A stretch of 64,000 nucleotides of DNA from Cytophagales bacterium. GTDB lineage: Bacteria > Bacteroidota > Bacteroidia > Cytophagales > Cyclobacteriaceae. Below are positions 1-8,074 of this stretch, in pieces. The notes under the pieces were generated by a model. It did not search any database. It was not told the origin of the DNA and was given only the letters and a program-made list of their open reading frames with translations. A program made the position numbers and the translations under genes. The stretch spans positions 1-64,000 of the forward strand of contig JAFLBR010000015.1 of assembly GCA_017303795.1 (NCBI GenBank). The letters run 5' to 3'. Each line of letters starts with the position of its first letter. Position 1 is the stretch's first letter.

Positions 1-161
1 CAGTCGGTTGAACCTAACCCTGGCAGGTTGCTCCTCAGCAGAGCCTACTTCTGTTTCAGTTCAACAATGCAAAATTCAATTCACTAATCTATATTTACAA
101 CCTGTCAAAATTCTCAGCCACTTACCCCCGGATAAATAAAATTTACAATTCGATTAAAAAC

Positions 162-193
162 AGAAAGTCCGCCTAAACCAAGGCGGACTTTCT
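162..193 (-). terminator. Rho-independent terminator
   Basis: A perfect 13-bp inverted repeat (162-174 paired with 181-193) with a 6-base loop. Read on the minus strand it is followed by a T-rich stretch, so it ends transcription of the lipoprotein gene that stops at 211. The remaining bases 1-161 show no gene. Confidence 0.85.
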
Positions 194-210
194 TATTCAA
201 CCACACCAAT

Positions 211-1068
211 CTACTTCTTTACTTCATACCGCACCGAGCGGCCATTTTTATTGGTAAGCGTTACCATATTATCGCAAGTACCATCGCCATAGTCAATTGT
301 CAGTTCGCGCAAGCCGTGTGTTACGAACTTAATACCACTTACAGGAATGAATACACCTTCGGCAGCACAGGTTCTGGTGTAAACAAGCGGCTCCTGAATT
401 TCAATAGAATACCCACGACCATTTCTGAATGTACCTTGCGCGGTACCGTAAATGATCAAACGATCCAATACATTGTTTTCATTACGTTCGTGTTCGCGTC
501 TGCGATTTACTTCGCGGGTAGCTACGCGCCCATCAGGCCAGGTTACCCGGCCACCAGTCAACACTACATCAAATACAGAACGTTCTGCTGTATAACTCAC
601 TACCGTTACCGTGCGACTGCCTTCAATTTGAAAATCATTGATTGTATAATCTTCAAATGCGATAGACCATGACGAACCGGCAATATTCCATGCGCCTGAG
701 TGTGTTACTACTATCGCACCCGTGCGCACGTTACCACGCGGGTCAGTGCAGCCATCGCCAAAATCAATTCTTAATGTTCCTGAGGTTCCGTTACCTTCAT
801 ACGTAATAGTAGCGCAGGTTAATCTTTCGTCAGTTGCTTTTTTACCATTCGATGCGCCCTCTGTGCTGGCGAAAGCTTCGCCTACTAAATCGTCCGCATC
901 ATCAAAGTAGGCATCTTCAATGGCATCTAACGAAGCATCTTCTGTATCTTCGGATGAGAAGTCAGGTGATTCGTCCTGATCACAAGCTGCAAGTGTAAAC
1001 ATAAAGGCAGCAATAAATACATAGAACAGATTATTCATGTTCGTATGTAATGATGTTTTTGTTTTCAT
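211..1068 (-). CDS. Lipoprotein of unknown function
   Basis: 285-residue protein with an N-terminal hydrophobic segment (about residues 13-28) ending in a lipobox LAAC, with Cys29 as the predicted lipidated residue. The residues after Cys29 are strongly acidic (many D and E up to about residue 62), which resembles the acidic lipoprotein export signal described for surface lipoproteins of Bacteroidota. The mature part is rich in beta-strand-like sequence and contains two similar stretches with the core DFGDGC (about residues 103-108) and DYGDGTC (about 259-265), suggesting two related beta domains. A second possible start is Met11. No family was recognised. It is the last gene of a minus-strand series and is followed by a strong terminator. 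Confidence 0.75.
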   Translation of the reverse strand: MKTKTSLHTNMNNLFYVFIAAFMFTLAACDQDESPDFSSEDTEDASLDAIEDAYFDDADDLVGEAFASTEGASNGKKATDERLTCATITYEGNGTSGTLRIDFGDGCTDPRGNVRTGAIVVTHSGAWNIAGSSWSIAFEDYTINDFQIEGSRTVTVVSYTAERSVFDVVLTGGRVTWPDGRVATREVNRRREHERNENNVLDRLIIYGTAQGTFRNGRGYSIEIQEPLVYTRTCAAEGVFIPVSGIKFVTHGLRELTIDYGDGTCDNMVTLTNKNGRSVRYEVKK

Positions 1069-1224
1069 AGTCGTGTTAAGTTTGTTTTTGCAGCTTAGAG
1101 ATAGGGCTGTAAGAAAAGTTTAACGCGATTGAAAAATAATTCTTCATTTCGTTTGAGTACGGTTATACAAAAAACCGAGTTAGACAAGGGTGGTTGAATA
1201 AGGTTTAATGAGTTGAATCTTTTT

Positions 1225-1265
1225 CCGACACCCCTCTCCCAGGGGAGAGGGGACGGGGGTGAGGG
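1225..1265 (-). repeat. Dispersed GC-rich palindromic repeat, copy 1
   Basis: A 41-base GC-rich element containing a 10-bp palindromic stem (1231-1240 with 1243-1252) and ending in a CCCTCACCC motif when read on the minus strand. It begins directly after the stop codon of the minus-strand gene at 1267. A closely similar sequence, about nine matches in ten by eye, occurs at 35912-35953. It may act as a hairpin terminator. Confidence 0.7.
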
Positions 1266-1266
1266 T

Positions 1267-1425
1267 TTAGTCCTTCTCAGATTCTTCTTCTTTCTCCACT
1301 AACTCAATCGTGTCTTCTTTTTTCTCAAACAAATGTCTTGGTGGTGGAATACCAATTCCTGCCAAAGCCAGCAAAAGGAGAAACGCGAGTAGCGTAACTC
1401 GTAAAGTTTTTTTAATGCGCGACAT
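1267..1425 (-). CDS. Small single-pass membrane protein
   Basis: 52-residue open frame. It starts at ATG 1425-1423 with a purine-rich AAGAGG about 8 bases upstream, which is a clear ribosome-binding site and the main reason to accept so short a gene. The protein has basic residues at 3-9, a hydrophobic segment (about 10-25), a PPPR turn at 27-30 and a charged tail rich in K and E. That pattern fits a signal anchor with an acidic/basic tail. It lies between two other small minus-strand genes. No function can be assigned; the stop codon abuts a dispersed palindromic repeat. Confidence 0.6.
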   Translation of the reverse strand: MSRIKKTLRVTLLAFLLLLALAGIGIPPPRHLFEKKEDTIELVEKEEESEKD

Positions 1426-1500
1426 AATCAAACCTCTTAAGGTGATTAATGATTTTTAAAAATGGATTGAAATCCTGATCAGATGAGATCAGGTAAAAGG

Positions 1501-1836
1501 CTACGCGCTTAATTCATCTTCCGTACCAAACGGAATAGTTTTTTGCAGAAGTGTGCGGGGTTGCGAGTGGTTTAACCACTGGGTTTGGTTGGATTTTATC
1601 TTACCCGCTACTGAAAAATCATTTGTTTGGTAGCAAGGCGAAACGTAATGGTTGTGCTGTTGCTTTTTTTGCCGAATCGAAACTGATTTTAACTTGAGTG
1701 TTGAAACCCATTCGGTTTGAATTTTTGGATGCGCAGAAGTTACCGAACCGGCATGGCCACTTACCGGACTTATCAACAGGATAAGTGCAAGAATGCTTTG
1801 TGTAAATAACCGAATAAGCCGCGCGTTCTTAATCAT
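1501..1836 (-). CDS. Small exported protein of unknown function
   Basis: 111 residues. The N-terminus is a typical signal peptide: basic residues, a hydrophobic run about residues 12-24, then a likely cleavage after the HAG at 28-30. The mature part of about 80 residues is rich in Q, N, S and T with one cysteine (in the SPCYQ stretch) and has no recognisable motif. The start lies 9 bases after the stop of the DinB-like gene, so the two are probably co-transcribed. It is a hypothetical protein; the signal peptide and tight spacing are the main support that it is real. Confidence 0.5.
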   Translation of the reverse strand: MIKNARLIRLFTQSILALILLISPVSGHAGSVTSAHPKIQTEWVSTLKLKSVSIRQKKQQHNHYVSPCYQTNDFSVAGKIKSNQTQWLNHSQPRTLLQKTIPFGTEDELSA

Positions 1837-1845
1837 GCTTCGAAG

Positions 1846-2412
1846 TTAAACGGTTGGTTTCACATTCCGGTTTAACCGAAGGCGGTTTATTTCTTGTGCC
1901 TGCTTAAAATGCCTTTTTTCGTGCGCTACCATTATATCAAAGGCTGTTTCTAATTTATAGACAATCATCCTGTTGGCTGGTGAGGAGATTACCGTGTGTC
2001 GCGCAAGCAGGTCTTCGCTGCTTTGGATAATCAGTTTTAATTCGTGCTGATGTGCTTCAAATCGGGTAACAATATCGCTGCGGATAGCGCTTAGTTCGGG
2101 TTCCCAAATCGGAAAGGTTTTAATCTTGCGCTTTTGTTCGGGTTGCACCGAATTCAAAATCAGGTTTCCGAAAAGCCGATTGATAAAACCAATCTGCCCA
2201 AAACGCGGAGTATAGTAAGTGTTACTCCGAATTTGTTCCAGCACCGGGTAGTACGTTTCATTTACTACAATCAAGTGTTGAATAATCTGCGCAATACTCC
2301 ACGTGGTGGCATTTGGTTTCCAGTTCGATTCATCGCCAGACAATGCATCGAAGTCCTGTTTAAAGGCTTGCGTAATTTCATCCAGCTCAGCACTCCAACG
2401 GTCGGTTTTCAT
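1846..2412 (-). CDS. DinB-superfamily protein
   Basis: 188 residues, the usual length for the four-helix DinB/YfiT fold. Three histidines are placed as expected for the metal site: His46 in the first long helix (QHL) and His164 and His168 near the end (AHEKRH). The early WSIAQIIQHL stretch is typical of the DinB_2 group. Members are metal-dependent thiol transferases (bacillithiol or mycothiol type) or of unknown substrate, so the substrate here is not known. It starts with ATG at 2412, is transcribed away from the histidine kinase gene at 2481, and leads a run of minus-strand genes. Confidence 0.8.
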   Translation of the reverse strand: MKTDRWSAELDEITQAFKQDFDALSGDESNWKPNATTWSIAQIIQHLIVVNETYYPVLEQIRSNTYYTPRFGQIGFINRLFGNLILNSVQPEQKRKIKTFPIWEPELSAIRSDIVTRFEAHQHELKLIIQSSEDLLARHTVISSPANRMIVYKLETAFDIMVAHEKRHFKQAQEINRLRLNRNVKPTV

Positions 2413-2480
2413 TTCCAGGTTGTTTTTATAAAAATACTCGAATTGCGATTATCTTGCCTGCACGTATAACACTTTACTAA

Positions 2481-3512
2481 TTGGCTATTTCTAAAAACTT
2501 ACCCGTTTCGCGTTTGCCGCTTGCTGGCGCAGTATTACTATGGACGGCCGCGTATGCCGCAGGGTTGCATTATTTTTTTACAATTGTATGGGAGGTAGCC
2601 GTTACCGATTCGGGATTGTTCAATTTGGTTACACTCAGTTCGGTGGTGCTGTTGTATGCGGTTATCGGCTACTTACCTCGTACGGGTATTTTTCAAATTA
2701 CATTGGGCGTGGCAGTGGTCTTTGCATTTCTTTCGCAATGGTTGGCGCAGCAGGCAACTGCGCAGTTAATAACCGATCCAGCCTATCTTGATTTTTTAAA
2801 TCAGTCCATGCCGGTGCGGTGGGCTATGGGCTTTATAATTTTAGTTTCAACAGGGGTAGCGTTTATTTTTTATTCACGCTGGCGCGAAGTTGCCGAGGCA
2901 CAAGCTCGCGAAACAGATACAAGACTGTTAGCCCGCGAAGCAGAATTGCATAAGCTTCAGTTGCAACTGCAACCGCATTTTTTATTTAATAGTCTTAACT
3001 CTATAAATGCGTTGATTCAGCTTAAGCCCGATCAGGCCCGCGAAATGGTGCAGCAGCTTTCAGATTTTTTACGACTTACTATTAGTCGGGCCGATGAACC
3101 GTGGATAACGTTTGCACAGGAATTGGAATATCTTAAAACTTATCTGGCGATAGAAAAAGTTCGGTTTGGCCACCGGTTGGAGATTAACATTCAGGCAGAT
3201 AATGAACTTAACGATTTTAGTATTCCCACGCTGGTGTTGCAACCGTTGTTGGAGAATGCCATCAAGTTTGGATTGTATGGCACTACCGGAAAAATAATTA
3301 TTCAGCTAATAGCCAAACAAACTAACAATGGCATGCAGATAGAAATCACCAATCCGTTCGATGCCGACATGCAACCTTCTACCGGAAGCGGCTTTGGTTT
3401 GAGTGGATTACAACGCAGGTTATACTTATTGTATGCCCGCAACGATTTAATGCAAACCCAACGCACACCCGAAATGTTTACCGTTAACCTGATAATTCCA
3501 CCGCGACCATGA
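2481..3512 (+). CDS. LytS/AlgZ-type sensor histidine kinase
   Basis: 343 residues. Four hydrophobic segments (about 13-33, 46-64, 69-88, 113-131) are followed by a short coiled stretch and a His_kinase domain of the LytS/YehU type. His166 lies in the motif QPHFLFNSL, the N-box is LLENAIKFG (Asn259), and a glycine-rich GSGFGLSGL closes the ATP lid. There is no separate extracellular sensor domain, so the signal is probably sensed in or near the membrane. The start is TTG at 2481: an in-frame stop lies immediately before it and there is no ATG until residue 110. The gene overlaps the following LytTR regulator by 4 bases (ATGA), showing an operon and a cognate pair. Confidence 0.88.
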   Translation: MAISKNLPVSRLPLAGAVLLWTAAYAAGLHYFFTIVWEVAVTDSGLFNLVTLSSVVLLYAVIGYLPRTGIFQITLGVAVVFAFLSQWLAQQATAQLITDPAYLDFLNQSMPVRWAMGFIILVSTGVAFIFYSRWREVAEAQARETDTRLLAREAELHKLQLQLQPHFLFNSLNSINALIQLKPDQAREMVQQLSDFLRLTISRADEPWITFAQELEYLKTYLAIEKVRFGHRLEINIQADNELNDFSIPTLVLQPLLENAIKFGLYGTTGKIIIQLIAKQTNNGMQIEITNPFDADMQPSTGSGFGLSGLQRRLYLLYARNDLMQTQRTPEMFTVNLIIPPRP

Positions 3513-4246
3513 TCAAAGCAATTTTAATTGACGATGAACCTTTGAGTCGGGAGATTCTGAAAAGTTATCTCATGCGCTTTCCGCAGATTCAGATTGCTGA
3601 CGAATGTAACGATGGCTTTGAAGGGGTAAAGGCTATTCAGCAACATCAACCCGATTTAATTTTTTTGGACATTCAAATGCCTAAGATTAATGGTTTTGAA
3701 ATGTTGGAACTGGTAAGCCCCATGCCCGCGGTAATTTTTATTACAGCGTTCGATGAGTTTGCATTAAAAGCTTTTGAGGCTAATGCCATTGATTATTTAT
3801 TGAAGCCGGTATCGGAAGATCGGTTCGCGAAGGCGGTGCAAAAGTTTTTAGATAAAACCGCACAAACCACACCGGCTACTGCAGGGTTACTCGATACCAT
3901 GGCGCAATCAACGGCACAGAACAATCGTATTGTGGTTAAAACCGGTAATAAGGTTAAGATTATTCCAGTGCACGAAATTCAATACCTGGAAGCCGATGAT
4001 GATTTTGTAAAGATTGTAACAGCCGAAGGTAGTTTTTTGAAAAACAAAACCATGTCGTTCTATGAGCAAACACTCGATGCCCAGCAGTTTGTGCGTGTAC
4101 ACCGATCGTACATTTTGCATATCAGTCAGATCACCAAGATTGAACCGTATCAGAAAGAAACGCATCTGGCAATTTTAAGAAACGGTCAACAGATTCCGGT
4201 AAGTAAAACCGGGTATAGTAAATTGAAAACTATCTTGGGTATTTGA
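3509..4246 (+). CDS. LytTR-family response regulator
   Basis: 245 residues. The N-terminal receiver domain (about 1-118) has acidic Asp8/Asp9, the phosphoacceptor Asp54 in FLDIQMP, the conserved Thr in FITAF and Lys in YLLKPV. The C-terminal LytTR DNA-binding domain (about 142-245) contains the typical IQYLEADDDFVKI and FVRVHRSYILH stretches. It is phosphorylated by the overlapping upstream kinase and binds direct repeats near target promoters. Target genes are unknown; the directly following Gre-like gene is translationally coupled and may simply be an operon partner. Confidence 0.92.
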   Translation: MIKAILIDDEPLSREILKSYLMRFPQIQIADECNDGFEGVKAIQQHQPDLIFLDIQMPKINGFEMLELVSPMPAVIFITAFDEFALKAFEANAIDYLLKPVSEDRFAKAVQKFLDKTAQTTPATAGLLDTMAQSTAQNNRIVVKTGNKVKIIPVHEIQYLEADDDFVKIVTAEGSFLKNKTMSFYEQTLDAQQFVRVHRSYILHISQITKIEPYQKETHLAILRNGQQIPVSKTGYSKLKTILGI

Positions 4247-4695
4247 TGGAACTGCGTAAAGAATTATTTGATTTATGTTGCGCTTACGCAGAGGCTCGTA
4301 TTCGCGTTGCGCTGGAAGCTATGCAACAGGCACAGCAGGCAGCCAATGCCGAAGAAAAAAGTACTGCAGGTGATAAGTATGAAACCGGTCGCGCCATGGC
4401 ACATCTCGAAAAAGAAAAAGCTGCCGCGCAATTGTTTGAAGCCAATAAATTGAATGAAGTGCTTCATAAAATAAACCCAGAAGTTGTAACAGCAAAGACA
4501 GTTCTCGGAAGTGTCATTATTACTGATAAAGGAAATTATTATCTCGCTATCAGTGCTGGTAAACTTCAGGTGCAGGGTAAAGAATTTATTGTATTGTCAG
4601 CGGCATCGCCTTTAGGCGCGCAACTTATTAACCGTGGGGCTGGTGATAAAGTAACGTTTCAGGGAAAAACCTTGTCGATTATATCCGTACTGTAA
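4246..4695 (+). CDS. GreA/GreB-like C-terminal domain protein
   Basis: 149 residues from ATG 4246, which overlaps the preceding stop codon (TGATG); an in-frame TTG at 4243 is less likely. The N-terminal half is helical with GDKYETGRAM and many Lys, Glu and Ala residues, as in the Gre coiled coil. The C-terminal part (about 95-149) has the Gre/FKBP-like pattern with ISAGKL, SPLGAQLINRGAGD and a closing strand. Proteins of this kind in Bacteroidota are, to my knowledge, often labelled 3-oxoacyl-ACP synthase, but no ketosynthase motif is present. It probably binds RNA polymerase through the secondary channel, as GreA or Rnk do; this is inference from motif resemblance. Confidence 0.65.
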   Translation: MELRKELFDLCCAYAEARIRVALEAMQQAQQAANAEEKSTAGDKYETGRAMAHLEKEKAAAQLFEANKLNEVLHKINPEVVTAKTVLGSVIITDKGNYYLAISAGKLQVQGKEFIVLSAASPLGAQLINRGAGDKVTFQGKTLSIISVL

Positions 4696-4720
4696 ACAAG
4701 ATTTTTTCAGTGCGCCTGTT

Positions 4721-4728
4721 TACCTTTG
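4721..4728 (+). promoter_or_regulatory. Candidate -7 box for menA
   Basis: TACCTTTG matches the Bacteroidota -7 consensus TAnnTTTG. The menA start codon is only 4 bases downstream, so the transcript would be leaderless or nearly so. No clear TTG is seen at the expected -33 distance, which leaves the assignment moderate. Confidence 0.45.
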
Positions 4729-4732
4729 CAGC

Positions 4733-5629
4733 ATGACGAAAGCATGGATTCAAGCCTTCCGGCTACGAACTTTACCGTTATCATTAGCATGCATAGGTAT
4801 GGCTGGTTTTCTGGCCGCAGCTGCTGGCAAGTTCAATGCATTGCTCTTTACCTTGTGTTGTCTAACAACAATTCTGTTACAAATCTTATCAAACCTGGCT
4901 AACGATTATGGCGATTCAATAAACGGAGCCGATCATGCCGGTCGTAAAGGGCCGCAACGTGCCGTACAGTCAGGGGCAATTACGGCAGCGCAGATGCGTA
5001 GCGCAGTGGTGTTGTTTGCATTTCTTAGTCTGGCCTGTGGATTGTTTTTATTGTGGACGGCCTTTGGCCCCAACTGGAAAGCATTAATCTTGTTTTTGGG
5101 TCTTGGCTTTTTGAGCATCGCAGCGGCCATTGGTTATACCGTTGGCAAAAAGCCGTATGGTTACATTGGCCTGGGTGATATTTCAGTATTACTTTTTTTT
5201 GGCCTGGTGGGGGTAATGGGTTCGTATTATTTGTTTACGCAACACGTAACCTGGAAAGAAATGTTACCGGCCCTGAGTTGCGGGTTGTTTTCAATTGCCG
5301 TGCTTAACGTAAACAACATTCGCGATATAGAATCGGATAAAGCTGCGGGCAAATATTCTATTCCGGTTCGCATCGGAAAAGAAAAGGCTGTAACCTATCA
5401 TTGGTTTTTACTGACAGCTGGATTGTTAAGTTCGGTTATTTATACGGTGCTTACTTATAATTCGCCCTGGCAGTTTCTGTTTTTGGCTACCGTGCCGTTG
5501 TTAGTGCGAAACGGAATGGCGGTTAGTAAAAATCCATCGCATCTGCTCGATCCTTTTTTAAAACAGATGGCACTATCGGCTTTAATTTTTGTTGTACTAT
5601 TTGGATTAGGTTTACTAATAAATATTTGA
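4733..5629 (+). CDS. menA: 1,4-dihydroxy-2-naphthoate polyprenyltransferase
   Basis: 298 residues, the normal length for MenA. It is an integral membrane UbiA-family protein with eight or nine hydrophobic helices. The first catalytic aspartate motif is seen as NLANDYGDS (about residues 55-63), and the second as NNIRDIESDKAAGK (about 194-207). It attaches the polyprenyl chain to dihydroxynaphthoate, the membrane step of menaquinone synthesis. The ATG start sits just behind a TAnnTTTG box. Other men genes are not in the window. Menaquinone would serve complex I (nuo genes at 48.9 kb) and the cbb3 oxidase whose maturation genes follow. Confidence 0.93.
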   Translation: MTKAWIQAFRLRTLPLSLACIGMAGFLAAAAGKFNALLFTLCCLTTILLQILSNLANDYGDSINGADHAGRKGPQRAVQSGAITAAQMRSAVVLFAFLSLACGLFLLWTAFGPNWKALILFLGLGFLSIAAAIGYTVGKKPYGYIGLGDISVLLFFGLVGVMGSYYLFTQHVTWKEMLPALSCGLFSIAVLNVNNIRDIESDKAAGKYSIPVRIGKEKAVTYHWFLLTAGLLSSVIYTVLTYNSPWQFLFLATVPLLVRNGMAVSKNPSHLLDPFLKQMALSALIFVVLFGLGLLINI

Positions 5630-5659
5630 TTAACCCATACAATTTAACCAACTTTAACC

Positions 5660-6376
5660 GTGGCCAAAGTTGAATTCAATATTGCTTGTTCGTTGTGCGA
5701 TCATTTAAAAGATTCGCTCTTTAACGGATTGAGTCCGGAAGATCTGAGCCGGATCAACAATCACAAAACCTGTGTTCAATACAAAAAGGGTCAGAACATT
5801 TTTTACGAAGGCACACGCCCTACCGGATTGTATTGCATGAATGCCGGTAAGGTAAAAGTGTTTAAGAATAATGTACAGGGTAAAGAGTTCATCATCTACA
5901 TTGCCAAGCCGGGCGATTTTCTGGGCTACCGTGCTTTATTAAGCGAAGAATTTTATCAGGCAACAGCCACCGTATTGGAAGACGCCAAAATCTGTTTCAT
6001 CCCAAAAGAGAATTTTTTTGAAGTGCTACAAAAAAATCCCGTTTTTATGAGACGCGTAGTAAAAGCCGTTTGTCATGAAATGGGCGTGATGGAAGAAAAG
6101 CTTGCCGAGCTTGCACACAAATCCGTTCGCGAACGCCTCGCAGCTAATTTATTAATGTTGAAAGAAACCTATGGTATGGAAGGCGAAGGCAGTTCGCTTA
6201 TCGATCTGGCGCTTTCGCGCGAAGATTTGGCCAGCATTGTAGGTACTGCAACTGAAACGGTTATTCGCCTTTTATCCGATTTCAAATCGGATGGTCTGAT
6301 TACTTTCGAAGGCAAGAAAATCCGGGTACTGGATGCAAAAAAATTAGCCAAACAGGCCGACTTGATTGTAGCCTGA
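5660..6376 (+). CDS. Crp/Fnr-family transcriptional regulator
   Basis: 238 residues from a GTG start (5660). A cyclic-nucleotide-binding fold (about 20-140) precedes a winged helix-turn-helix with SREDLASIVGTATETVIRLL (about 186-205). N-terminal Cys10 and Cys13 (CSLC) and Cys112 (KICFIP) match three positions where E. coli FNR has cluster ligands; Cys38 and Cys59 are further candidates. The recognition helix keeps E-x-x-x-R but has Ile where FNR has Ser212, so the half-site may differ from TTGAT. It precedes stress-protein and CcoI/CcoS genes, a usual arrangement in Bacteroidota, and probably controls micro-aerobic respiration. Confidence 0.88.
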   Translation: MAKVEFNIACSLCDHLKDSLFNGLSPEDLSRINNHKTCVQYKKGQNIFYEGTRPTGLYCMNAGKVKVFKNNVQGKEFIIYIAKPGDFLGYRALLSEEFYQATATVLEDAKICFIPKENFFEVLQKNPVFMRRVVKAVCHEMGVMEEKLAELAHKSVRERLAANLLMLKETYGMEGEGSSLIDLALSREDLASIVGTATETVIRLLSDFKSDGLITFEGKKIRVLDAKKLAKQADLIVA

Positions 6377-6385
6377 GCGCAAACC

Positions 6386-6397
6386 TGACAAAAGTCA
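6386..6397 (+). promoter_or_regulatory. Candidate Fnr-like operator
   Basis: A perfect palindrome TGAC-AAAA-GTCA sits between the regulator gene (ends 6376) and the usp-ccoI-ccoS genes. Its half-site TGAC with a 4-base spacer has the geometry of FNR-type sites (TTGAT-N4-ATCAA). It lies about 50 bases upstream of the candidate -7 box at 6443, a position suitable for activation. Confidence 0.55.
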
Positions 6398-6442
6398 TCT
6401 TTTTGTTTGATTCCCATCATTAGCAGAGCGTAGGGGTTGATC

Positions 6443-6450
6443 TACTTTTG
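6443..6450 (+). promoter_or_regulatory. Candidate -7 box for the usp-ccoI-ccoS genes
   Basis: TACTTTTG matches TAnnTTTG. It lies 22 bases before the ATG at 6472 and about 46 bases after the TGAC-N4-GTCA palindrome. No consensus TTG is evident at -33, as expected if an activator is needed. Confidence 0.45.
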
Positions 6451-6471
6451 GTATATCAAATCACTACAGTT

Positions 6472-7302
6472 ATGAAACGCATCTTAGTTCCCTGCGATTT
6501 TTCTGATCCGGCCGTTCAGGCTTTCAAGTTTGCAGTTGAAATAGCCCGCCAAAGTGGGGGCGAAGTGATCTTGCTGAATGTAATTGAACTTCCGGTAATG
6601 AGCGACAGCGTACTCATGCCATCACTCTCATTCGAAGAAGCCTTCATTAAAGATATGAAAGCCAACTCCGAAAAGAATTTTACTAAGATGAAATCAAAGT
6701 GGGCAGGCGATGTAAAGGTTACCACCCTGATTGAATATGGTAGCACTACTCCATCCATTCGCGATTTTGTTCAGGATAATAAAATTGATCTGGTGGTAAT
6801 GGGTACACACGGTGCTACGGGTATGAAAGAATTTTTTATCGGTTCCAATACCGAAAAAATTGTACGCACCTGCCCGGTACCAGTTATCGCTATAAAAGGG
6901 GCTACAAAAATTTCAGCTATTAAAAACATAGTATTTCCTAACGTGCTCGATCTCGATCAGGAAGAGTTAACGCTTAAAGTAAAAGCTTTGCAGAGTTTCT
7001 TCGGGGCATCGCTGCACGTGTTGTATGTAAATACACCTTCACGCTTCAGGCGCGATGTGGAAGTAAAAAAAGAAATGAAAGCATTTGCAAAGCGTTTCAT
7101 GCTGAAAGATTATTCGCTCACCATCTTCAATGACTATACGGAAGAAGAAGGACTCCGAAATTTCATATCTGAAACCAAGGCCGACCTGGTGGCTATGGCC
7201 ACGCACGGCCGCAGAGGACTGAATCATTTAATGAGCGGTAGCATTGCAGAAGATGCCGTTAATCATTTGCAATGCCCTATCTGGACTTATAAAATCAGTT
7301 AA
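6472..7302 (+). CDS. Tandem universal stress protein
   Basis: 276 residues from ATG 6472 (MKRILVPCDFSD); the in-frame TTG at 6448 overlaps the promoter box and is unlikely. Two UspA domains are joined: residues 1-145 with KRILVPCDFSDPA and the nucleotide-binding VVMGTHGATGMKEFFIGS, and about 150-276 with VAMATHGRRGLNHLMSGSIAE. Both carry the G-2x-G-9x-G-S/T pattern of ATP-binding UspA proteins. It is the first gene after the Fnr-like regulator and probably responds to low oxygen or starvation together with ccoI and ccoS. Confidence 0.9.
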   Translation: MKRILVPCDFSDPAVQAFKFAVEIARQSGGEVILLNVIELPVMSDSVLMPSLSFEEAFIKDMKANSEKNFTKMKSKWAGDVKVTTLIEYGSTTPSIRDFVQDNKIDLVVMGTHGATGMKEFFIGSNTEKIVRTCPVPVIAIKGATKISAIKNIVFPNVLDLDQEELTLKVKALQSFFGASLHVLYVNTPSRFRRDVEVKKEMKAFAKRFMLKDYSLTIFNDYTEEEGLRNFISETKADLVAMATHGRRGLNHLMSGSIAEDAVNHLQCPIWTYKIS

Positions 7303-7313
7303 TCGCCAGCGGT

Positions 7314-8072
7314 GTGAAAAAACAAATCCTTTTTCCTGTCGATTTTCAATCGGGAGCACATCTGGCCGATTATGCCAATCTGTTTGCTCATGTTGATAAA
7401 AAGATTTTCATGGGTTTCTTTCTGCGCGACTTTGTAAAATCGGCAAGGATTAAAAATACCGAGGCAGATAAACAGGTATTACAACAAAATCTGCAACAGG
7501 AAGCCGATCAGTTGAAACTGGACTTTGATATTTTAAAAAGTAACTCCAACGCAAATCTGTTGTTAAACCAAAGTCGCTTTGCCGATTTGGTTATTGTTAA
7601 TCCGCTAACAAGCGAAAATATTCTACAGCTAAACCATCTTTTTCCCGATCACTTTTTTGACCTGGTGGCTTGCCCAGTATTCCTTTCGGAAGATGTAATG
7701 CGGCCCTTTGATGAAATTTTGGTTTTGTTTGATTATGACCAATCGGGTTTGGTGGCTTTAAAATCTTTTCTGTCTTTTTTTGGCAAAGTAAGCAGCAATA
7801 AAAAAGTAACGCTGCTCACCGTAAGTCCGGATGATATGCCTGAGATTCATCTCGAGAAGTATTTAGTGAGCTATTTGCAAAAGTTTTTTAAAGATGTGGG
7901 CATTGTGCCGCTCAGCAGCAAGGATCTTGCTCAGCAGGTAATGGGGCATGCCACCAAACTTACACGCCCGGTTTTAGTAATGGGCCGTACAGCTATTGAT
8001 TTATTGAATAACGAAGAGTTGGCAGGGCAGGTAACGGATCATCACATCTCTGTTTTTTATTCAAACGTGTAA
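7314..8072 (+). CDS. Divergent universal-stress-like protein
   Basis: 252 residues from GTG 7314, 11 bases after the previous gene. The overall order of two alpha/beta domains is as in tandem UspA proteins (KKQILFPVDF at the start, FDEILVLFDYDQSGLVALK at about 132-150), but the glycine-rich ATP loop is missing from both halves: VIVNPLTSENIL and LVMGRTAIDLLNN stand in its place. It is therefore probably a non-nucleotide-binding partner of the upstream protein. The gap to ccoI is 2 bases, so the genes are translationally linked. Confidence 0.75.
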   Translation: MKKQILFPVDFQSGAHLADYANLFAHVDKKIFMGFFLRDFVKSARIKNTEADKQVLQQNLQQEADQLKLDFDILKSNSNANLLLNQSRFADLVIVNPLTSENILQLNHLFPDHFFDLVACPVFLSEDVMRPFDEILVLFDYDQSGLVALKSFLSFFGKVSSNKKVTLLTVSPDDMPEIHLEKYLVSYLQKFFKDVGIVPLSSKDLAQQVMGHATKLTRPVLVMGRTAIDLLNNEELAGQVTDHHISVFYSNV

Positions 8073-8074
8073 CC

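Noticed and set aside
6437-6459. TTGAT and ATCAA half-sites near the usp promoter
   Set aside because: They are inverted but 13 bases apart, against 4 in FNR sites, and overlap the promoter box. Treated as chance.
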